Shown here: positions 1 through 8,962 of the stretch, piece after piece
Position numbering within the stretch: the stretch's first letter is position 1
How the letters are laid out: every line of letters starts with the position of its first letter
The notes under the pieces: generated by a model
The model's database searches: none
Told to the model about the DNA's origin: nothing
Seen by the model: the letters and a program-made list of their open reading frames with translations, nothing else
Made by a program: the position numbers and the translations under genes
Virus record (IMG/VR): IMGVR_UViG_3300010354_000122
Location: 1-53,060 of that record
Length of the DNA: 53,060 bases
Direction: 5' to 3' (one strand)
Origin: a virus

Positions 1-1
1 G

Positions 2-487
2 ATGTTCCAACTTGAGCGTGAAGCTAACCAAATCGCCAAAGACACACGTCGCGGCAAGGGTAACATCGTTATCTGCTCGTCGGATGTTGCATCCGCTCTG
101 CAGATGGCCGGTGTTCTCGACTATGCTCCAGCTCTTAACTCCAACGCCCTGAACGTTGACGACACAGGCAATACATTTGCTGGTGTTCTTAACGGACGTA
201 TCAAGGTCTACATCGACCCATACTCAGCTGGTGGAAACTATATGACAGTCGGTTATAAGGGTGCTAGCGCATTTGACGCCGGTCTCTTCTACTGCCCATA
301 TGTTCCTCTCCAGATGGTTCGTGCTGTTGATCCAAGCACATTCCAGCCAAAGATCGGCTTCAAGACACGTTATGGAATGGCACCAAACCCATTCGCTAAG
401 GGTGCAACTGTCGCTGATGCAAATGCTGCTATCGAGAAAGACTCCAACGTCTACTATCGTCGCGCAATCGTTCTTAACCTCCTATAA
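2..487 (+). CDS. 23: major capsid protein gp23, C-terminal part
   Basis: This is the 3' part of a T4 gp23-type major capsid gene; the 5' end lies outside the window, so the first ATG here is internal. The fragment (about 161 residues) ends as gp23 proteins do: a stretch reading MVRAVDPSTFQPKIGFKTRY, then NPF and a terminal YYRR segment just before the stop. The HK97-fold protein forms the hexamers of the head shell and is cleaved by the gp21 protease during maturation. A strong intrinsic terminator follows the stop codon, as expected for a highly expressed late gene. Confidence 0.95.
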   Translation: MFQLEREANQIAKDTRRGKGNIVICSSDVASALQMAGVLDYAPALNSNALNVDDTGNTFAGVLNGRIKVYIDPYSAGGNYMTVGYKGASAFDAGLFYCPYVPLQMVRAVDPSTFQPKIGFKTRYGMAPNPFAKGATVADANAAIEKDSNVYYRRAIVLNLL

Positions 488-510
488 TAATATTAATAGA
501 GGTAAGTCAA

Positions 511-537
511 AGGGGGCCTTAGGGCCCCCTTTTTTTA
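511..537 (+). terminator. intrinsic terminator after gp23
   Basis: A GC-rich hairpin (GGGGGCC, short TTA loop, GGGCCCCC) is followed by a run of seven T. It begins 23 bases after the gp23 stop codon. Confidence 0.9.
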
Positions 538-539
538 TG

Positions 540-547
540 CATAAATA
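540..547 (+). promoter_or_regulatory. candidate late promoter motif CATAAATA
   Basis: CATAAATA lies between the gp23 terminator and the next gene, whose ATG is at 566. T4 late promoters recognised by the gp55 sigma factor are a single TATAAATA -10 element, and this phage encodes gp55. The function is inferred from motif and position. Confidence 0.5.
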
Positions 548-565
548 GGTGATGGAGGTTAAAAC

Positions 566-1081
566 ATGTCCCAAGTAGACCGCTTACCAGTAAATAAAAA
601 CTTTCTTTCACCACTAGGATTTAAGTTCCTATTAATGAAGGCTCCTACTGTTGAGTACTTTGTACAAAACGTCAACATTCCTTCTCTTGGCTTCCAATCA
701 GCCGATGTTCCTACGCCTTTTGTGGCCCTTCCATTTCCCGGTGACCATCTTAGATTTGGTGAGTTTGAGCTAACATTTAAAATAGATGAAGACATGAAAA
801 ACTACTTGGAAATATTCAATTGGTTAAATGGGCTTGGTTTCCCAGATAATTTTACTCAATATAAAAACCTCACAACTGTATCTACAAGAGACGGTGTTGT
901 GTCTGACGCTTCGTTAATGATTTTGACGAGCGCTAAAAACACAAACATTGAAGTAAAATTTAAAAATTTATTCCCAATCACTCTCAGCTCAGTTCAATTT
1001 GATACAACACAAACTGACGTTGAGTTCGTCAATGCGACCGTATCATTTAAATATCAATCATTTACTATAACGAAACTATAG
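566..1081 (+). CDS. tail tube-like protein (gp19 family)
   Basis: A 171-residue protein directly after gp23, with RBS GGAGG upstream and a late-promoter-like motif 18 bases before the start. The core reads as a tail-tube fold: APTVEYFVQNVNIPSL near residue 25, then alternating beta strands and a C-terminal strand pair. T4 gp19 is 163 residues and builds the inner tube through which DNA passes; related proteins include the tube initiator gp54. I cannot tell from sequence alone whether this is the main tube subunit or a paralogue, since gp18 and gp19 would normally lie upstream of the capsid genes, outside this window. Confidence 0.6.
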   Translation: MSQVDRLPVNKNFLSPLGFKFLLMKAPTVEYFVQNVNIPSLGFQSADVPTPFVALPFPGDHLRFGEFELTFKIDEDMKNYLEIFNWLNGLGFPDNFTQYKNLTTVSTRDGVVSDASLMILTSAKNTNIEVKFKNLFPITLSSVQFDTTQTDVEFVNATVSFKYQSFTITKL

Positions 1082-1110
1082 TTGACTTATTTGTATTAGT
1101 TAGTTATTAT
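1082..1110 (+). promoter_or_regulatory. sigma70-type promoter before uvsY
   Basis: TTGACT (1082-1087), a 17-base spacer and TATTAT (1105-1110) form a near-consensus host promoter starting right after the upstream stop codon and 24 bases before the uvsY start. It would separate the early or middle recombination operon from the late genes before it. Confidence 0.75.
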
Positions 1111-1133
1111 GGAAAGAATTTATGTGAGGATGT

Positions 1134-1568
1134 ATGAAACTAGACGAATTATACCAACTGTGGGAACAAGATAGTAAAGTAGACCGCTCTGAGCTTGCCG
1201 AAGAGAGTCTTAAGATTCCCCAACTTCACCACAAATATTACAAGATCTATACAAACGAGAAGCTGATTCTCAACAGGCTCAACTATTCATTTAAAGAATT
1301 GTATAGAAAAAAACACGAGTACTATCGTGGTGTTCTGCCAGAAGAAGAACTTCAAGAATATGGTTGGGATCCTCAACAGATGACTATCCTCAGACAAGAT
1401 CTCCCAATCTATCTCGAGGCCGACAAAGAACTAGATGCTCTTGAAAGTAAAATTGACACACAAAAAGAAAAAATTGAACTTCTTGAATCTATTATCAAAT
1501 CGTTACAAACACGTGGATACCAAATTAAATCAGCAATTGATTTTATTAAGTTTCAGATGGGAGCTTAA
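1134..1568 (+). CDS. uvsY: UvsY recombination mediator
   Basis: A 144-residue homologue of T4 UvsY (137 residues). UvsY loads the UvsX recombinase on gp32-coated single-stranded DNA. The T4-like pattern is clear: an N-terminal LYQLWEQDSK segment, ELAEESLKIPQLHHKY around residues 20-35, EYYRGVLPEEEL in the middle and YGWDP near residue 77. The C-terminal third is a predicted coiled coil rich in Lys and Glu. It shares its last base with the start of uvsW and heads a recombination operon behind a sigma70-type promoter. Confidence 0.95.
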   Translation: MKLDELYQLWEQDSKVDRSELAEESLKIPQLHHKYYKIYTNEKLILNRLNYSFKELYRKKHEYYRGVLPEEELQEYGWDPQQMTILRQDLPIYLEADKELDALESKIDTQKEKIELLESIIKSLQTRGYQIKSAIDFIKFQMGA

Positions 1569-3019
1569 TGGATATTGTTTGTAAGCCGCTAAACGACGTT
1601 TATTTGAAAGTAGATTGTGAGCCTGGCATAGCACTAGAGCTTAGTGATTTTTTCACGTTTAAAGTGCCAGGATACAAGTTTATGCCGGCCTACCGAAACA
1701 AGTTTTGGTCTGGAGATATTAAGTTATTCAACGCAATGAATAAAACAATCTATGTTGGATTGTTGTCTCATATACAAGAATTTGCAAGACAGCGTAATTA
1801 TACAGTTGAAATTGATCCAGCATTTGCAGATAGTGAGTTTAGTGTCAAAGAAGCAGAAGACATAGTTAAGAAACTTAAAATTCCTGCATCCCTCAAGCCT
1901 AGGGAATACCAGCTCGAAGCTTTCGTTCACGGCGTAAGAAAGAAGCGAGCTTTGCTATTATCTCCTACTGGCTCAGGCAAATCGTTAATAATTTATTTGT
2001 TAACACGTTACTTTAGAAGCAGGACACTGATTATCGTACCAACAGTTTCGCTCGTTCATCAAATGTATTCTGACTTCGAGTCGTATGGTTTTTATAGTGA
2101 GAAATACATCTATAAGATTCTTTCTGGTGTAGAGAAACAAACAGAGCATCCGGTCGTTATTTCTACATGGCAATCAATCTACAAGATGCCTAAGCAATGG
2201 TTCGCTCAGTTTGATGTATGTATTGGTGATGAAGCCCACTTGTTCAAAGCAAAGTCGCTAACAACGATAATGACAAAGCTTGAAAAGTGTAAACACAAGT
2301 TTGGATTTACGGGAACGTTGGATGGAACGAGTACACACAAGTTAGTCCTCGAAGGATTGTTTGGTGACGTAAAGAAAGTAACTACAACAGCTGAGCTAAT
2401 CGAACAGAAGCATCTTTCAGACTTTTCTATTAAGGCAATTGTCCTTCAATACAAAGATGAGGAAAGAAAGCTGTTAAAAGATTACACGTATCATGATGAG
2501 ATAGAGTGGATTGTATCTAACCAAGCACGTAATAGATTTATTACTAACTTGGCTTTATCCCTTAAAGGAAATACTCTATTATTGTTTAAGTTTGTTGAAA
2601 AACATGGTGAAGTCCTTTATAATAAATTGAAAGAGTCAAAAAAGAACGGATTGTTTTTTGTCCACGGGGGGGTAGAGGGGGAAGAAAGAGAAGATATAAG
2701 AAAGATTGTTGATGGCAACGACAATGCTATTATTGTTGCGTCGTTTGGTACTTTTAGCACGGGAGTGAATATAAGAAACCTCCACAATATTATTTTTGCT
2801 AGTCCGTCAAAGTCTCGAATAAGAAATCTACAGTCAATTGGTCGTGGACTGCGTACTAGTGAAACGAAGACCCGGTGTATACTCTATGATATAGCAGATG
2901 ACCTTTCTTGGAAATCGAGACGTAACCATACACTCAATCACTTCAGTGAACGAATATCAATATATAACGAAGAGAAGTTTCAATATAAAATATACAACGT
3001 AGAATTAACGAAAGGCTAA
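1568..3019 (+). CDS. uvsW: UvsW recombination helicase
   Basis: A 483-residue superfamily 2 helicase matching T4 UvsW (503 residues). It unwinds branched DNA, including R-loops and stalled forks, and helps switch replication from origin-dependent to recombination-dependent mode. Walker A SPTGSGKS is at residues 132-139, DEAH at 221-224 and motif VI QSIGRGLR at 422-429. The N-terminal 100 residues match the UvsW substrate-binding domain. The start codon overlaps the uvsY stop (TAATG), indicating coupled translation. Confidence 0.96.
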   Translation: MDIVCKPLNDVYLKVDCEPGIALELSDFFTFKVPGYKFMPAYRNKFWSGDIKLFNAMNKTIYVGLLSHIQEFARQRNYTVEIDPAFADSEFSVKEAEDIVKKLKIPASLKPREYQLEAFVHGVRKKRALLLSPTGSGKSLIIYLLTRYFRSRTLIIVPTVSLVHQMYSDFESYGFYSEKYIYKILSGVEKQTEHPVVISTWQSIYKMPKQWFAQFDVCIGDEAHLFKAKSLTTIMTKLEKCKHKFGFTGTLDGTSTHKLVLEGLFGDVKKVTTTAELIEQKHLSDFSIKAIVLQYKDEERKLLKDYTYHDEIEWIVSNQARNRFITNLALSLKGNTLLLFKFVEKHGEVLYNKLKESKKNGLFFVHGGVEGEEREDIRKIVDGNDNAIIVASFGTFSTGVNIRNLHNIIFASPSKSRIRNLQSIGRGLRTSETKTRCILYDIADDLSWKSRRNHTLNHFSERISIYNEEKFQYKIYNVELTKG

Positions 3020-3020
3020 T

Positions 3021-3434
3021 ATGATAGTTCTTTTTAAGCTTGTTACTGGTGATGAGATTATTGGTGAGATTGTAGACTATCATGATGACAAAGACAAAAT
3101 GATCTTGATCAATAATCCTCTCAAGGTTGTATACCAGCAAACTCCTCGAGGAGTTCCGAACACAGTTGTTGCTCGATTTATGGTCTTTGGTAATCCAAGA
3201 AATGTTGTAATTAATGCTAACTCTGTTGTCGCAATATCGGAACCAAGGGATACTTTCATTCACTACTATCGTACTGCATTAAAGCATTATGAAGAGATTG
3301 ACCAAGAGTTGGATGAGCAATTGATCTACGCAAGCAAAATTAACGAAGACGAAACATCTGAGAAAGCTGAAAAAATAGTACAAGACATTTTTACTAATAT
3401 TCTTAACAATATGCCTAAATCGAAACCAAACTAA
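3021..3434 (+). CDS. Sm-like (LSm fold) phage protein, first copy
   Basis: A 137-residue protein opening with a short beta-barrel-like domain: LVTGDEIIGEI near residues 7-17, then NPLKVVY and FMVFGN. This spacing resembles Sm/LSm domains, and Sm-like proteins of putative cyanophage origin have been described. The C-terminal half is helical and acidic. A second protein at 17064 has the same opening, LINGDELIGD. Role unknown; RNA binding or a structural ring is possible. It sits between uvsW and the late sigma gene, so it is likely co-expressed with them. Confidence 0.55.
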   Translation: MIVLFKLVTGDEIIGEIVDYHDDKDKMILINNPLKVVYQQTPRGVPNTVVARFMVFGNPRNVVINANSVVAISEPRDTFIHYYRTALKHYEEIDQELDEQLIYASKINEDETSEKAEKIVQDIFTNILNNMPKSKPN

Positions 3435-3435
3435 A

Positions 3436-3990
3436 ATGAAACTAAATGATGCACATTACGTAGACAATAAAAAATTCTACCAAGCTATTATTGAATATAG
3501 AACAGCAGTAGCTGACGCTATTACCCACAATCAGCCTCGCCCGCGGATTCCTGAATATATTGGTGAGTGCATTTTTCTAATCGCTAATAGGTTGGCAACA
3601 AAGCCTAACTTTGCAAACTATTCATACAAAGATGATATGATTGCAGACGGAATAGAAAACTGCATTTGTTATATTGATAACTTTGATCCTGCTAAGTCTG
3701 ATAATCCTTTTGCATATTTTACGCAGATCATTTACTTTGCATTTTTAAAGAGACTACAAAAAGAAAAGAAGCAACTTTATATTAAACATAAGTCGCTTGA
3801 GAATGCATCCATTTATCATACGACGTTTACACATGATGAAGAAGAAAATGGCGAAGTAACGTTTGATCCGTTGCTGGACAACCAAGTAATGCATGATTTT
3901 ATCAAGAGCTTTGAGAATGATCTTGAAAAGAAAAAACAAAAACGCAAGAAAGGTTTAGAAAAGTTTATTGAGGACGATATTGAAGAATGA
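3436..3990 (+). CDS. 55: gp55 sigma factor for late transcription
   Basis: A 184-residue homologue of T4 gp55 (185 residues), the divergent sigma factor that directs host RNA polymerase to late promoters. The region-2-like core is visible: DDMIADGIENCICYIDNFDP around residues 66-85, then NPFAYFTQIIYFAFLKRLQKEKK, which corresponds to the promoter-melting and core-binding helices. The C-terminus is highly charged. Its presence supports reading the ATAAATA motifs elsewhere in the window as late promoters. The stop overlaps the gp47 start (ATGA). Confidence 0.93.
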   Translation: MKLNDAHYVDNKKFYQAIIEYRTAVADAITHNQPRPRIPEYIGECIFLIANRLATKPNFANYSYKDDMIADGIENCICYIDNFDPAKSDNPFAYFTQIIYFAFLKRLQKEKKQLYIKHKSLENASIYHTTFTHDEEENGEVTFDPLLDNQVMHDFIKSFENDLEKKKQKRKKGLEKFIEDDIEE

Positions 3991-5045
3991 AAGTACTTTT
4001 ACTTGGTGATACTCATTTTGGCGCGCGAAATGATAGTCAAATATTTCATGATTTTTTTGAGCAATTTTATTCGGAGTTCTTTTTCCCATACCTCGAAACA
4101 AATCATGTAGACCACATTATTCAGCTGGGGGATGTCTTTGATAGAAGAAAGTACATCAATTTTCAGTCACTGCATCGAGCAAAGAAATACTTTTTTGATC
4201 CTTTAGCAAAGACAAAAATACCCGTCGACTTCCTTGTTGGTAATCATGACACTTTCTTTCGTAACACCAACGAAGTAAACTCGCTTGGCTTATTGCTTAA
4301 GCAGTACAATTTCAATCTATGGAAAGCTCCAGCTGACATTAACGTTGGAGGCCTTTCCATGCTTCTTGTGCCTTGGATCAATAGTGAGAACGAACAAGAA
4401 GCCCTGGAAGCATTAAAGATTACTAAGTCTCAGATTGCAATTGGTCACTTTGAGATTCAAGGATTTGAAATGTATAGGGGGGCTGTAAGCGACACTGGTC
4501 TTCCTACAACGGTGTTTGATAAATTTGATGCTGTGTACTCAGGACATTTCCATCACAAATCTTCCCGCAAAAATATTCATTATGTTGGTACACCTTATGA
4601 AATGACATGGTCTGATTTTGGTGATCCACACGGCTTCCATATCCTTGATACCCATACACGAGAAGTAGTGTATGTCGAAAATCCGTTCAAGATCTTTGTC
4701 AAGATGTGGTACGACGATGCTGGTAAAGAGATGAGTGATTGTGTTGCTGATGACTACACAAGCTTCAAGAACAAAATGGTTAAGATGATTGTTACCAATA
4801 AAACAAATCCATATTGGTTTGATATGGTAATAGATAAGCTTGAAAAGGCTGGTGTAGCAGATCTACAGGTGGTCGATGACCACCTCAACCTCAACCTAGA
4901 GAATGATGAAGATATTGTTAGTGAAGCTGAAGACACTCTAACAATTCTTAACAAGGTGGTTCAACAAACCAACGTACAGACGGATAAAGAACGCCTTGAT
5001 AAACTAATAAAAGATCTATATAATGAAGCATTAACTATGGAGTAG
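3987..5045 (+). CDS. 47: gp47 recombination endonuclease subunit
   Basis: A 352-residue Mre11/SbcD-type metallophosphoesterase, close to T4 gp47 (339 residues). It resects double-strand ends with gp46 to start recombination-dependent replication. The metal-binding motifs appear in order: GDTHFG at residues 7-12, LGDVFDRR, GNHDTFF and GHFHHKS. A helical C-terminal tail probably contacts gp46. It is four bases into gp55 and is followed by gp46 after three bases, the usual gp47-gp46 pairing. Confidence 0.96.
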   Translation: MKVLLLGDTHFGARNDSQIFHDFFEQFYSEFFFPYLETNHVDHIIQLGDVFDRRKYINFQSLHRAKKYFFDPLAKTKIPVDFLVGNHDTFFRNTNEVNSLGLLLKQYNFNLWKAPADINVGGLSMLLVPWINSENEQEALEALKITKSQIAIGHFEIQGFEMYRGAVSDTGLPTTVFDKFDAVYSGHFHHKSSRKNIHYVGTPYEMTWSDFGDPHGFHILDTHTREVVYVENPFKIFVKMWYDDAGKEMSDCVADDYTSFKNKMVKMIVTNKTNPYWFDMVIDKLEKAGVADLQVVDDHLNLNLENDEDIVSEAEDTLTILNKVVQQTNVQTDKERLDKLIKDLYNEALTME

Positions 5046-5048
5046 TTT

Positions 5049-6761
5049 GTGATCCTTTTTAAGAAGATACGCTACAAAAATTTTCTTTCTACTGGTAACC
5101 AATTTACAGAGATTGCTCTTAACAAGCATCGCTCTGTATTAATCGTTGGTGAGAATGGAGCTGGTAAGTCCACAATCCTTGACGCATTGTGTTTTTCCCT
5201 CTATGGAAAGCCTTTTCGTAAAGTAAACAAAGCTCAGCTGATTAACTCGATCAACGAAAAAGGAACGTTAGTTGAGATTGAGTTTGCAATTGGTAAGCGC
5301 GAGTATTTGATCCGGAGAGGAATCAAACCCAATGTCTTTGAGATCTTTCAAGACGGAAAGTTAATCAATCAGAATGCTGAGTCTCGAGATTATCAAGCAT
5401 ATCTTGAAACAAACATTCTCAAGCTAAACTTCAAGTCGTTTTCTCAAATTGTTATTTTGGGAAGCGCTTCGTTTGTTCCCTTTATGCAACTTCCTGCAGC
5501 CCATCGCCGAGAGATCATCGAAGATCTTCTTGATATCGAGATCTTTTCTAAAATGAATGCTTTGTTGAAAGACCGCATCTTTATTAACAAGTCAAAGCTT
5601 TCTGATGCTGATCATAAAATTGACATGGCTGATCAGAAAGTAGAGTTGTTTAAAAAGCACATACAAGATCTTAAACAAAACAATGACGAACTGATTCAAG
5701 CTAAACAAGTTAAAGTTAAACAGCTAAAGAAAGAACTCAAGGCTACAATTTCAATTACAGAAGAAGTAAAACAATCAATTGGTACACTGCTTGATCAGAT
5801 TACAGACCGATCTTCCGTCGAAGAACAGTCACTTGACGTTGAAGTAAAGAACAAGTCGTTGTTGAGTGACGAGAAGAAATGTGATCACGAGATTCAATTC
5901 TTTAACACCAAAGACAGCTGTCCTACGTGCAAACAAAACATTGAAGAAAAGCACAGAACAAAGCTCGTCAAGGAAATACAAAAGAAGAAAGGTACCATCG
6001 AAAAAGAAAAACAATCTCTTTCTGATCAGCAGTCAAAACTCGAAAGCAGACTTGAACAGATTAAATTAATTGACGAAAAGATTAAAGAGAAACAAAAGCA
6101 GTTATCTGATTATGTTGTTCAAGTACAAACAAATGGTTCGTTTGTCAAGGGACTGCTTGAGGAAATTGAGACGCTTTCAAAGAACACAAAACAGATAGAT
6201 ACTAATAACGAACAAATTGCTGCAACAGAGCAAGAATTGCTCAATCTCCAAAACGAAAAAGAAGAGCTTGTTAAAGAAAAGCAGGCAATGGACATTGCAG
6301 CCTCTCTTCTTAAAGATACAGGAATCAAAACAAAGATTGTTCGTCAGTATGTCCCTGTAATGAACAAGCTAATCAACAAGTATCTTGCAGCAATGGACTT
6401 CTTCGTCAATTTTGAACTGAATGAAAACTTTGAAGAAAAGATCAAGTCGAGATTTAGAGATGACTTTAGTTACGAATCGTTCTCTGAAGGTGAGAAGCTT
6501 AGGATTGACTTAGCATTGTTGTTTACATGGAGAGCCATTGCTAAGTTACGTAACAGCGCTAGTACAAATTTGCTAATTATGGATGAAGTGTTTGACAGCT
6601 CTCTCGATGTTGGTGGTACAGAAGAGTTTTTAAAGATTCTCAATGGCATAGTAAATGACACAAACGTGTTTATTATTAGCCATAGAGGGGATCAGTTGTT
6701 TGAAAAATTTGAACATACAATTAAATTTGAGAAGCATAAAAACTTTAGTAGAATGGCATGA
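5049..6761 (+). CDS. 46: gp46 recombination endonuclease subunit
   Basis: A 570-residue Rad50/SbcC-type ATPase (T4 gp46 is 560 residues). Walker A GENGAGKS is at residues 34-41, a long coiled coil spans roughly 170-430, and the zinc-hook CPTC is at 291-294 near its apex. The ABC signature SEGEKLRIDLA and Walker B LLIMDEVFD are near the C-terminus. Translation appears to start with GTG at 5049. With gp47 it forms the end-resection nuclease. The stop overlaps the deformylase start. Confidence 0.96.
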   Translation: MILFKKIRYKNFLSTGNQFTEIALNKHRSVLIVGENGAGKSTILDALCFSLYGKPFRKVNKAQLINSINEKGTLVEIEFAIGKREYLIRRGIKPNVFEIFQDGKLINQNAESRDYQAYLETNILKLNFKSFSQIVILGSASFVPFMQLPAAHRREIIEDLLDIEIFSKMNALLKDRIFINKSKLSDADHKIDMADQKVELFKKHIQDLKQNNDELIQAKQVKVKQLKKELKATISITEEVKQSIGTLLDQITDRSSVEEQSLDVEVKNKSLLSDEKKCDHEIQFFNTKDSCPTCKQNIEEKHRTKLVKEIQKKKGTIEKEKQSLSDQQSKLESRLEQIKLIDEKIKEKQKQLSDYVVQVQTNGSFVKGLLEEIETLSKNTKQIDTNNEQIAATEQELLNLQNEKEELVKEKQAMDIAASLLKDTGIKTKIVRQYVPVMNKLINKYLAAMDFFVNFELNENFEEKIKSRFRDDFSYESFSEGEKLRIDLALLFTWRAIAKLRNSASTNLLIMDEVFDSSLDVGGTEEFLKILNGIVNDTNVFIISHRGDQLFEKFEHTIKFEKHKNFSRMA

Positions 6762-7249
6762 TACATCCTTTAGTCTCAGAAAATAATCAAGTATATAATA
6801 GCAAGCTCGAGGATTTTGATTTTACGAATCCTCCAGTAAATCCTGTGGAGTTTGCCCAAGAGCTAATCGAAAACATGAAACACTATAAAGGCATGGGTCT
6901 TGCTGCAAACCAGCTTGGCTTTCCCTATAGAGTGTTTGCTTTCGACGGTAAGCCTCCTTTTGTTTGTTTCAATCCAGTGATAATTTCTTCCTCAACAGAA
7001 ACAGCAAACCTTGTTGAGGGATGTTTGACCTATCCCCATCTCTGGATAAAAATGAAGCGCCCAGATCATGTTAGAGCACGGTTTCAAGATCCTTTTGGTA
7101 ATGTAATAACAAAAGTGTTTGGTGGTTATAATGCCAGATGTTTCCTACACGAGCTTGACCATTTAAATGGAATCAATTATACTATGAAAGCTGATCGTTT
7201 CCATTTAGACCAAGCAAGACGCAAGCAAAAAGTATTATTAAGGAGATAG
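6758..7249 (+). CDS. def: peptide deformylase
   Basis: A 163-residue peptide deformylase, which removes the formyl group from new polypeptides. All three family motifs are intact: GMGLAANQLG at residues 45-54, EGCLTYP at 87-93 (Cys89 as metal ligand) and HELDHLNG at 131-138 with the two His ligands and catalytic Glu. Phage-encoded deformylases are known from marine T4-like phages. It overlaps gp46 by four bases and lies before the deazaguanine genes, so it is part of the same early operon. Confidence 0.95.
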   Translation: MIHPLVSENNQVYNSKLEDFDFTNPPVNPVEFAQELIENMKHYKGMGLAANQLGFPYRVFAFDGKPPFVCFNPVIISSSTETANLVEGCLTYPHLWIKMKRPDHVRARFQDPFGNVITKVFGGYNARCFLHELDHLNGINYTMKADRFHLDQARRKQKVLLRR

Positions 7250-7251
7250 TG

Positions 7252-8175
7252 ATGAAGCAGTATGCCTATTCAGAAATATTCCACTCGATCCAGGGTGAGG
7301 GAAGCTATACTGGTGTCCCTACAGCCTGGGTTCGTTTCTTTCTTTGTAACTTACAGTGTGATGGCTTTGGTCAGAAAGATCCAACAAATCCTGACACGTA
7401 TATTCTTCCATATAAAAATATCGACGTTAAGCAGTATACAAAGCTAGAAGATTTGCCAGTGTGGACTCATGGTTGTGATTCCTCTTACTCGTGGTCTGCA
7501 AAGTTTAAACATCTTCAACGCAAAGCGACAGCTGAAGAGATCTGCTCGAGAATTCGTCAATCGATGTATCATCCAAACAATCCTGAGGGGTTGTTTAATC
7601 CATCTAGTCCTGGAAAGCCTCATCATCATTTGTGCTTTACGGGTGGTGAGCCACTAATGAAGCATGCACAGGAAGCAGCTATTGAGATTGTGGACCACTT
7701 CTATACTGAGAAAGATCATCCTCGTTCAATTACGTGGGAAACTAATGGCACACAGGAACTGACATCAGAATTCATTTACTTCTTTGATCACTATCACCAC
7801 CATGAGGGTGAGGTGTTCTTTTCAGTCTCTCCAAAGCTTTTCTCTGTTAGTGGTGAGACAAGGGAGAAAGCAATCAAACCAGAACTCGTACAAACATATT
7901 ACAAAGAAGTATCTTCACGTGGACAATTGAAGTTTGTTGTTAATGGTACTCCCGAAGCATGGAAGGAGATGGAAGACACGATTGAAGAGTTTAGAGACTA
8001 TGGTATAACGTATCCTGTATGGGTAATGGGTGTTGGTGCTACTCTTGAGGGTCAGAAAGGTACGTTGCCCGGATATTGTGGAGAAGCAGCTATCGCAACA
8101 GAAGCATTTAAACGTGGCTATAACTACTCGTCCCGTGTGCATGTTCATATCTGGGGCAACACAATGGGAACTTAA
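7252..8175 (+). CDS. queE: QueE-like 7-carboxy-7-deazaguanine synthase
   Basis: A radical-SAM enzyme of the QueE family, about 307 residues, expected to convert 6-carboxy-tetrahydropterin to 7-carboxy-7-deazaguanine. It has the N-terminal SIQGEGSYTG and a later CFTGGEP motif. The iron-sulphur cysteines are Cys33 and Cys37 (CNLQC) and Cys76 (HGCDSSYSW), so about 38 residues lie between the second and third cysteine where standard QueE has two. Start chosen at ATG 7252 with AGGAG six bases upstream; a GTG at 7249 is in frame. FolE, QueD and a DpdA-like gene are nearby. Confidence 0.88.
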   Translation: MKQYAYSEIFHSIQGEGSYTGVPTAWVRFFLCNLQCDGFGQKDPTNPDTYILPYKNIDVKQYTKLEDLPVWTHGCDSSYSWSAKFKHLQRKATAEEICSRIRQSMYHPNNPEGLFNPSSPGKPHHHLCFTGGEPLMKHAQEAAIEIVDHFYTEKDHPRSITWETNGTQELTSEFIYFFDHYHHHEGEVFFSVSPKLFSVSGETREKAIKPELVQTYYKEVSSRGQLKFVVNGTPEAWKEMEDTIEEFRDYGITYPVWVMGVGATLEGQKGTLPGYCGEAAIATEAFKRGYNYSSRVHVHIWGNTMGT

Positions 8176-8655
8176 ATGGAGAAGATATATTACTCGTTTG
8201 ATGACTTTTCCGTAGATGTACGCTCGATTTATAGGGAGTGTAACCTACGTGGTTGGAACTTTGATTGTATTGTAGGTATTCCGCGTGGTGGTGTAATACC
8301 TGCTGTACAACTTTCTCATATAATGAAAACAAAGTTTGCTTCGGCAGGAATAACGACAAGGGATAATGCAGCCTCTCAAATTAATGTTGGAGAAATTGTT
8401 GGATTCGTCGATAAGATTAACCAAGGGCAAAAGTTTTTGTTTGTTGATGACATTCTCGACTCAGGAAAGACATTATCAATTTTAATGGACCAGTTGCAAA
8501 AGAACGGTGTCCGAGAAAACTATAAAATTGCCACGTTATTCTACAACCCGCATAACCCTGCTTTAATTAAGCCTGATTTATTCTGCCGCACTATTGATAG
8601 ATCTCAAGATGATAGATGGATTGACTTTTGGTGGGAAAATGACAGCGTCGCCTGA
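8176..8655 (+). CDS. phosphoribosyltransferase
   Basis: A 159-residue type I phosphoribosyltransferase resembling the hypoxanthine/xanthine-guanine group. The PRPP-binding motif is FLFVDDILDSGKTL at residues 87-100, and VGIPRGGVIPA at 33-43 is the early pyrophosphate-binding loop. A purine-salvage role is likely, but the base used cannot be read from sequence. It directly follows queE with no gap, which leaves open a link to deazaguanine metabolism, though no such role is established for this family. Confidence 0.85.
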   Translation: MEKIYYSFDDFSVDVRSIYRECNLRGWNFDCIVGIPRGGVIPAVQLSHIMKTKFASAGITTRDNAASQINVGEIVGFVDKINQGQKFLFVDDILDSGKTLSILMDQLQKNGVRENYKIATLFYNPHNPALIKPDLFCRTIDRSQDDRWIDFWWENDSVA

Positions 8656-8908
8656 ATTAATTGAGCAACTCATTAAAGAAGCTAAATCCTATAGACCCGA
8701 AGAACCAGTTACGAGGTTTTATAAATGGGTTCCAGATGGCGTATATGATTGTGTAAAAGACAAATGTCGTCATTTCATACATGATGGTTTTTCTTACTTT
8801 ACAGCTTCAAAGATGTGGATTGAAAATCCTAATCAAAACCACAGACTACCCGACTGGATGAAGCTTCCTTGGCTCGCCTATCCTGACTTCCCTCCCAAAC
8901 AAAAATAG
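8639..8908 (+). CDS. hypothetical protein
   Basis: An 89-residue protein I do not recognise. An in-frame ATG at 8594 lies deep inside the phosphoribosyltransferase gene; the ATG at 8639 reduces the overlap to 17 bases and gives a natural start. It is rich in Trp, Pro and aromatic residues (RFYKWVPDG, MKLPWLAYPDF), has no membrane segment and contains two Cys near the middle. It is the last gene before the folE promoter. Confidence 0.65.
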   Translation: MTASPELIEQLIKEAKSYRPEEPVTRFYKWVPDGVYDCVKDKCRHFIHDGFSYFTASKMWIENPNQNHRLPDWMKLPWLAYPDFPPKQK

Positions 8909-8909
8909 A

Positions 8910-8938
8910 TTGACTTATATAAATAAAGTCTTTATAGT
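8910..8938 (+). promoter_or_regulatory. sigma70-type promoter before folE, overlapping a TATAAATA
   Basis: TTGACT (8910-8915), a 17-base spacer and TATAGT (8933-8938) precede folE by 24 bases. The spacer contains TATAAATA (8918-8925), an exact T4 late-promoter consensus, so the gene could be read in both early and late phases. The overlap is seen in sequence; dual use is inferred. Confidence 0.72.
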
Positions 8939-8962
8939 TGTAACTTTGTAATGGAGAATTTT

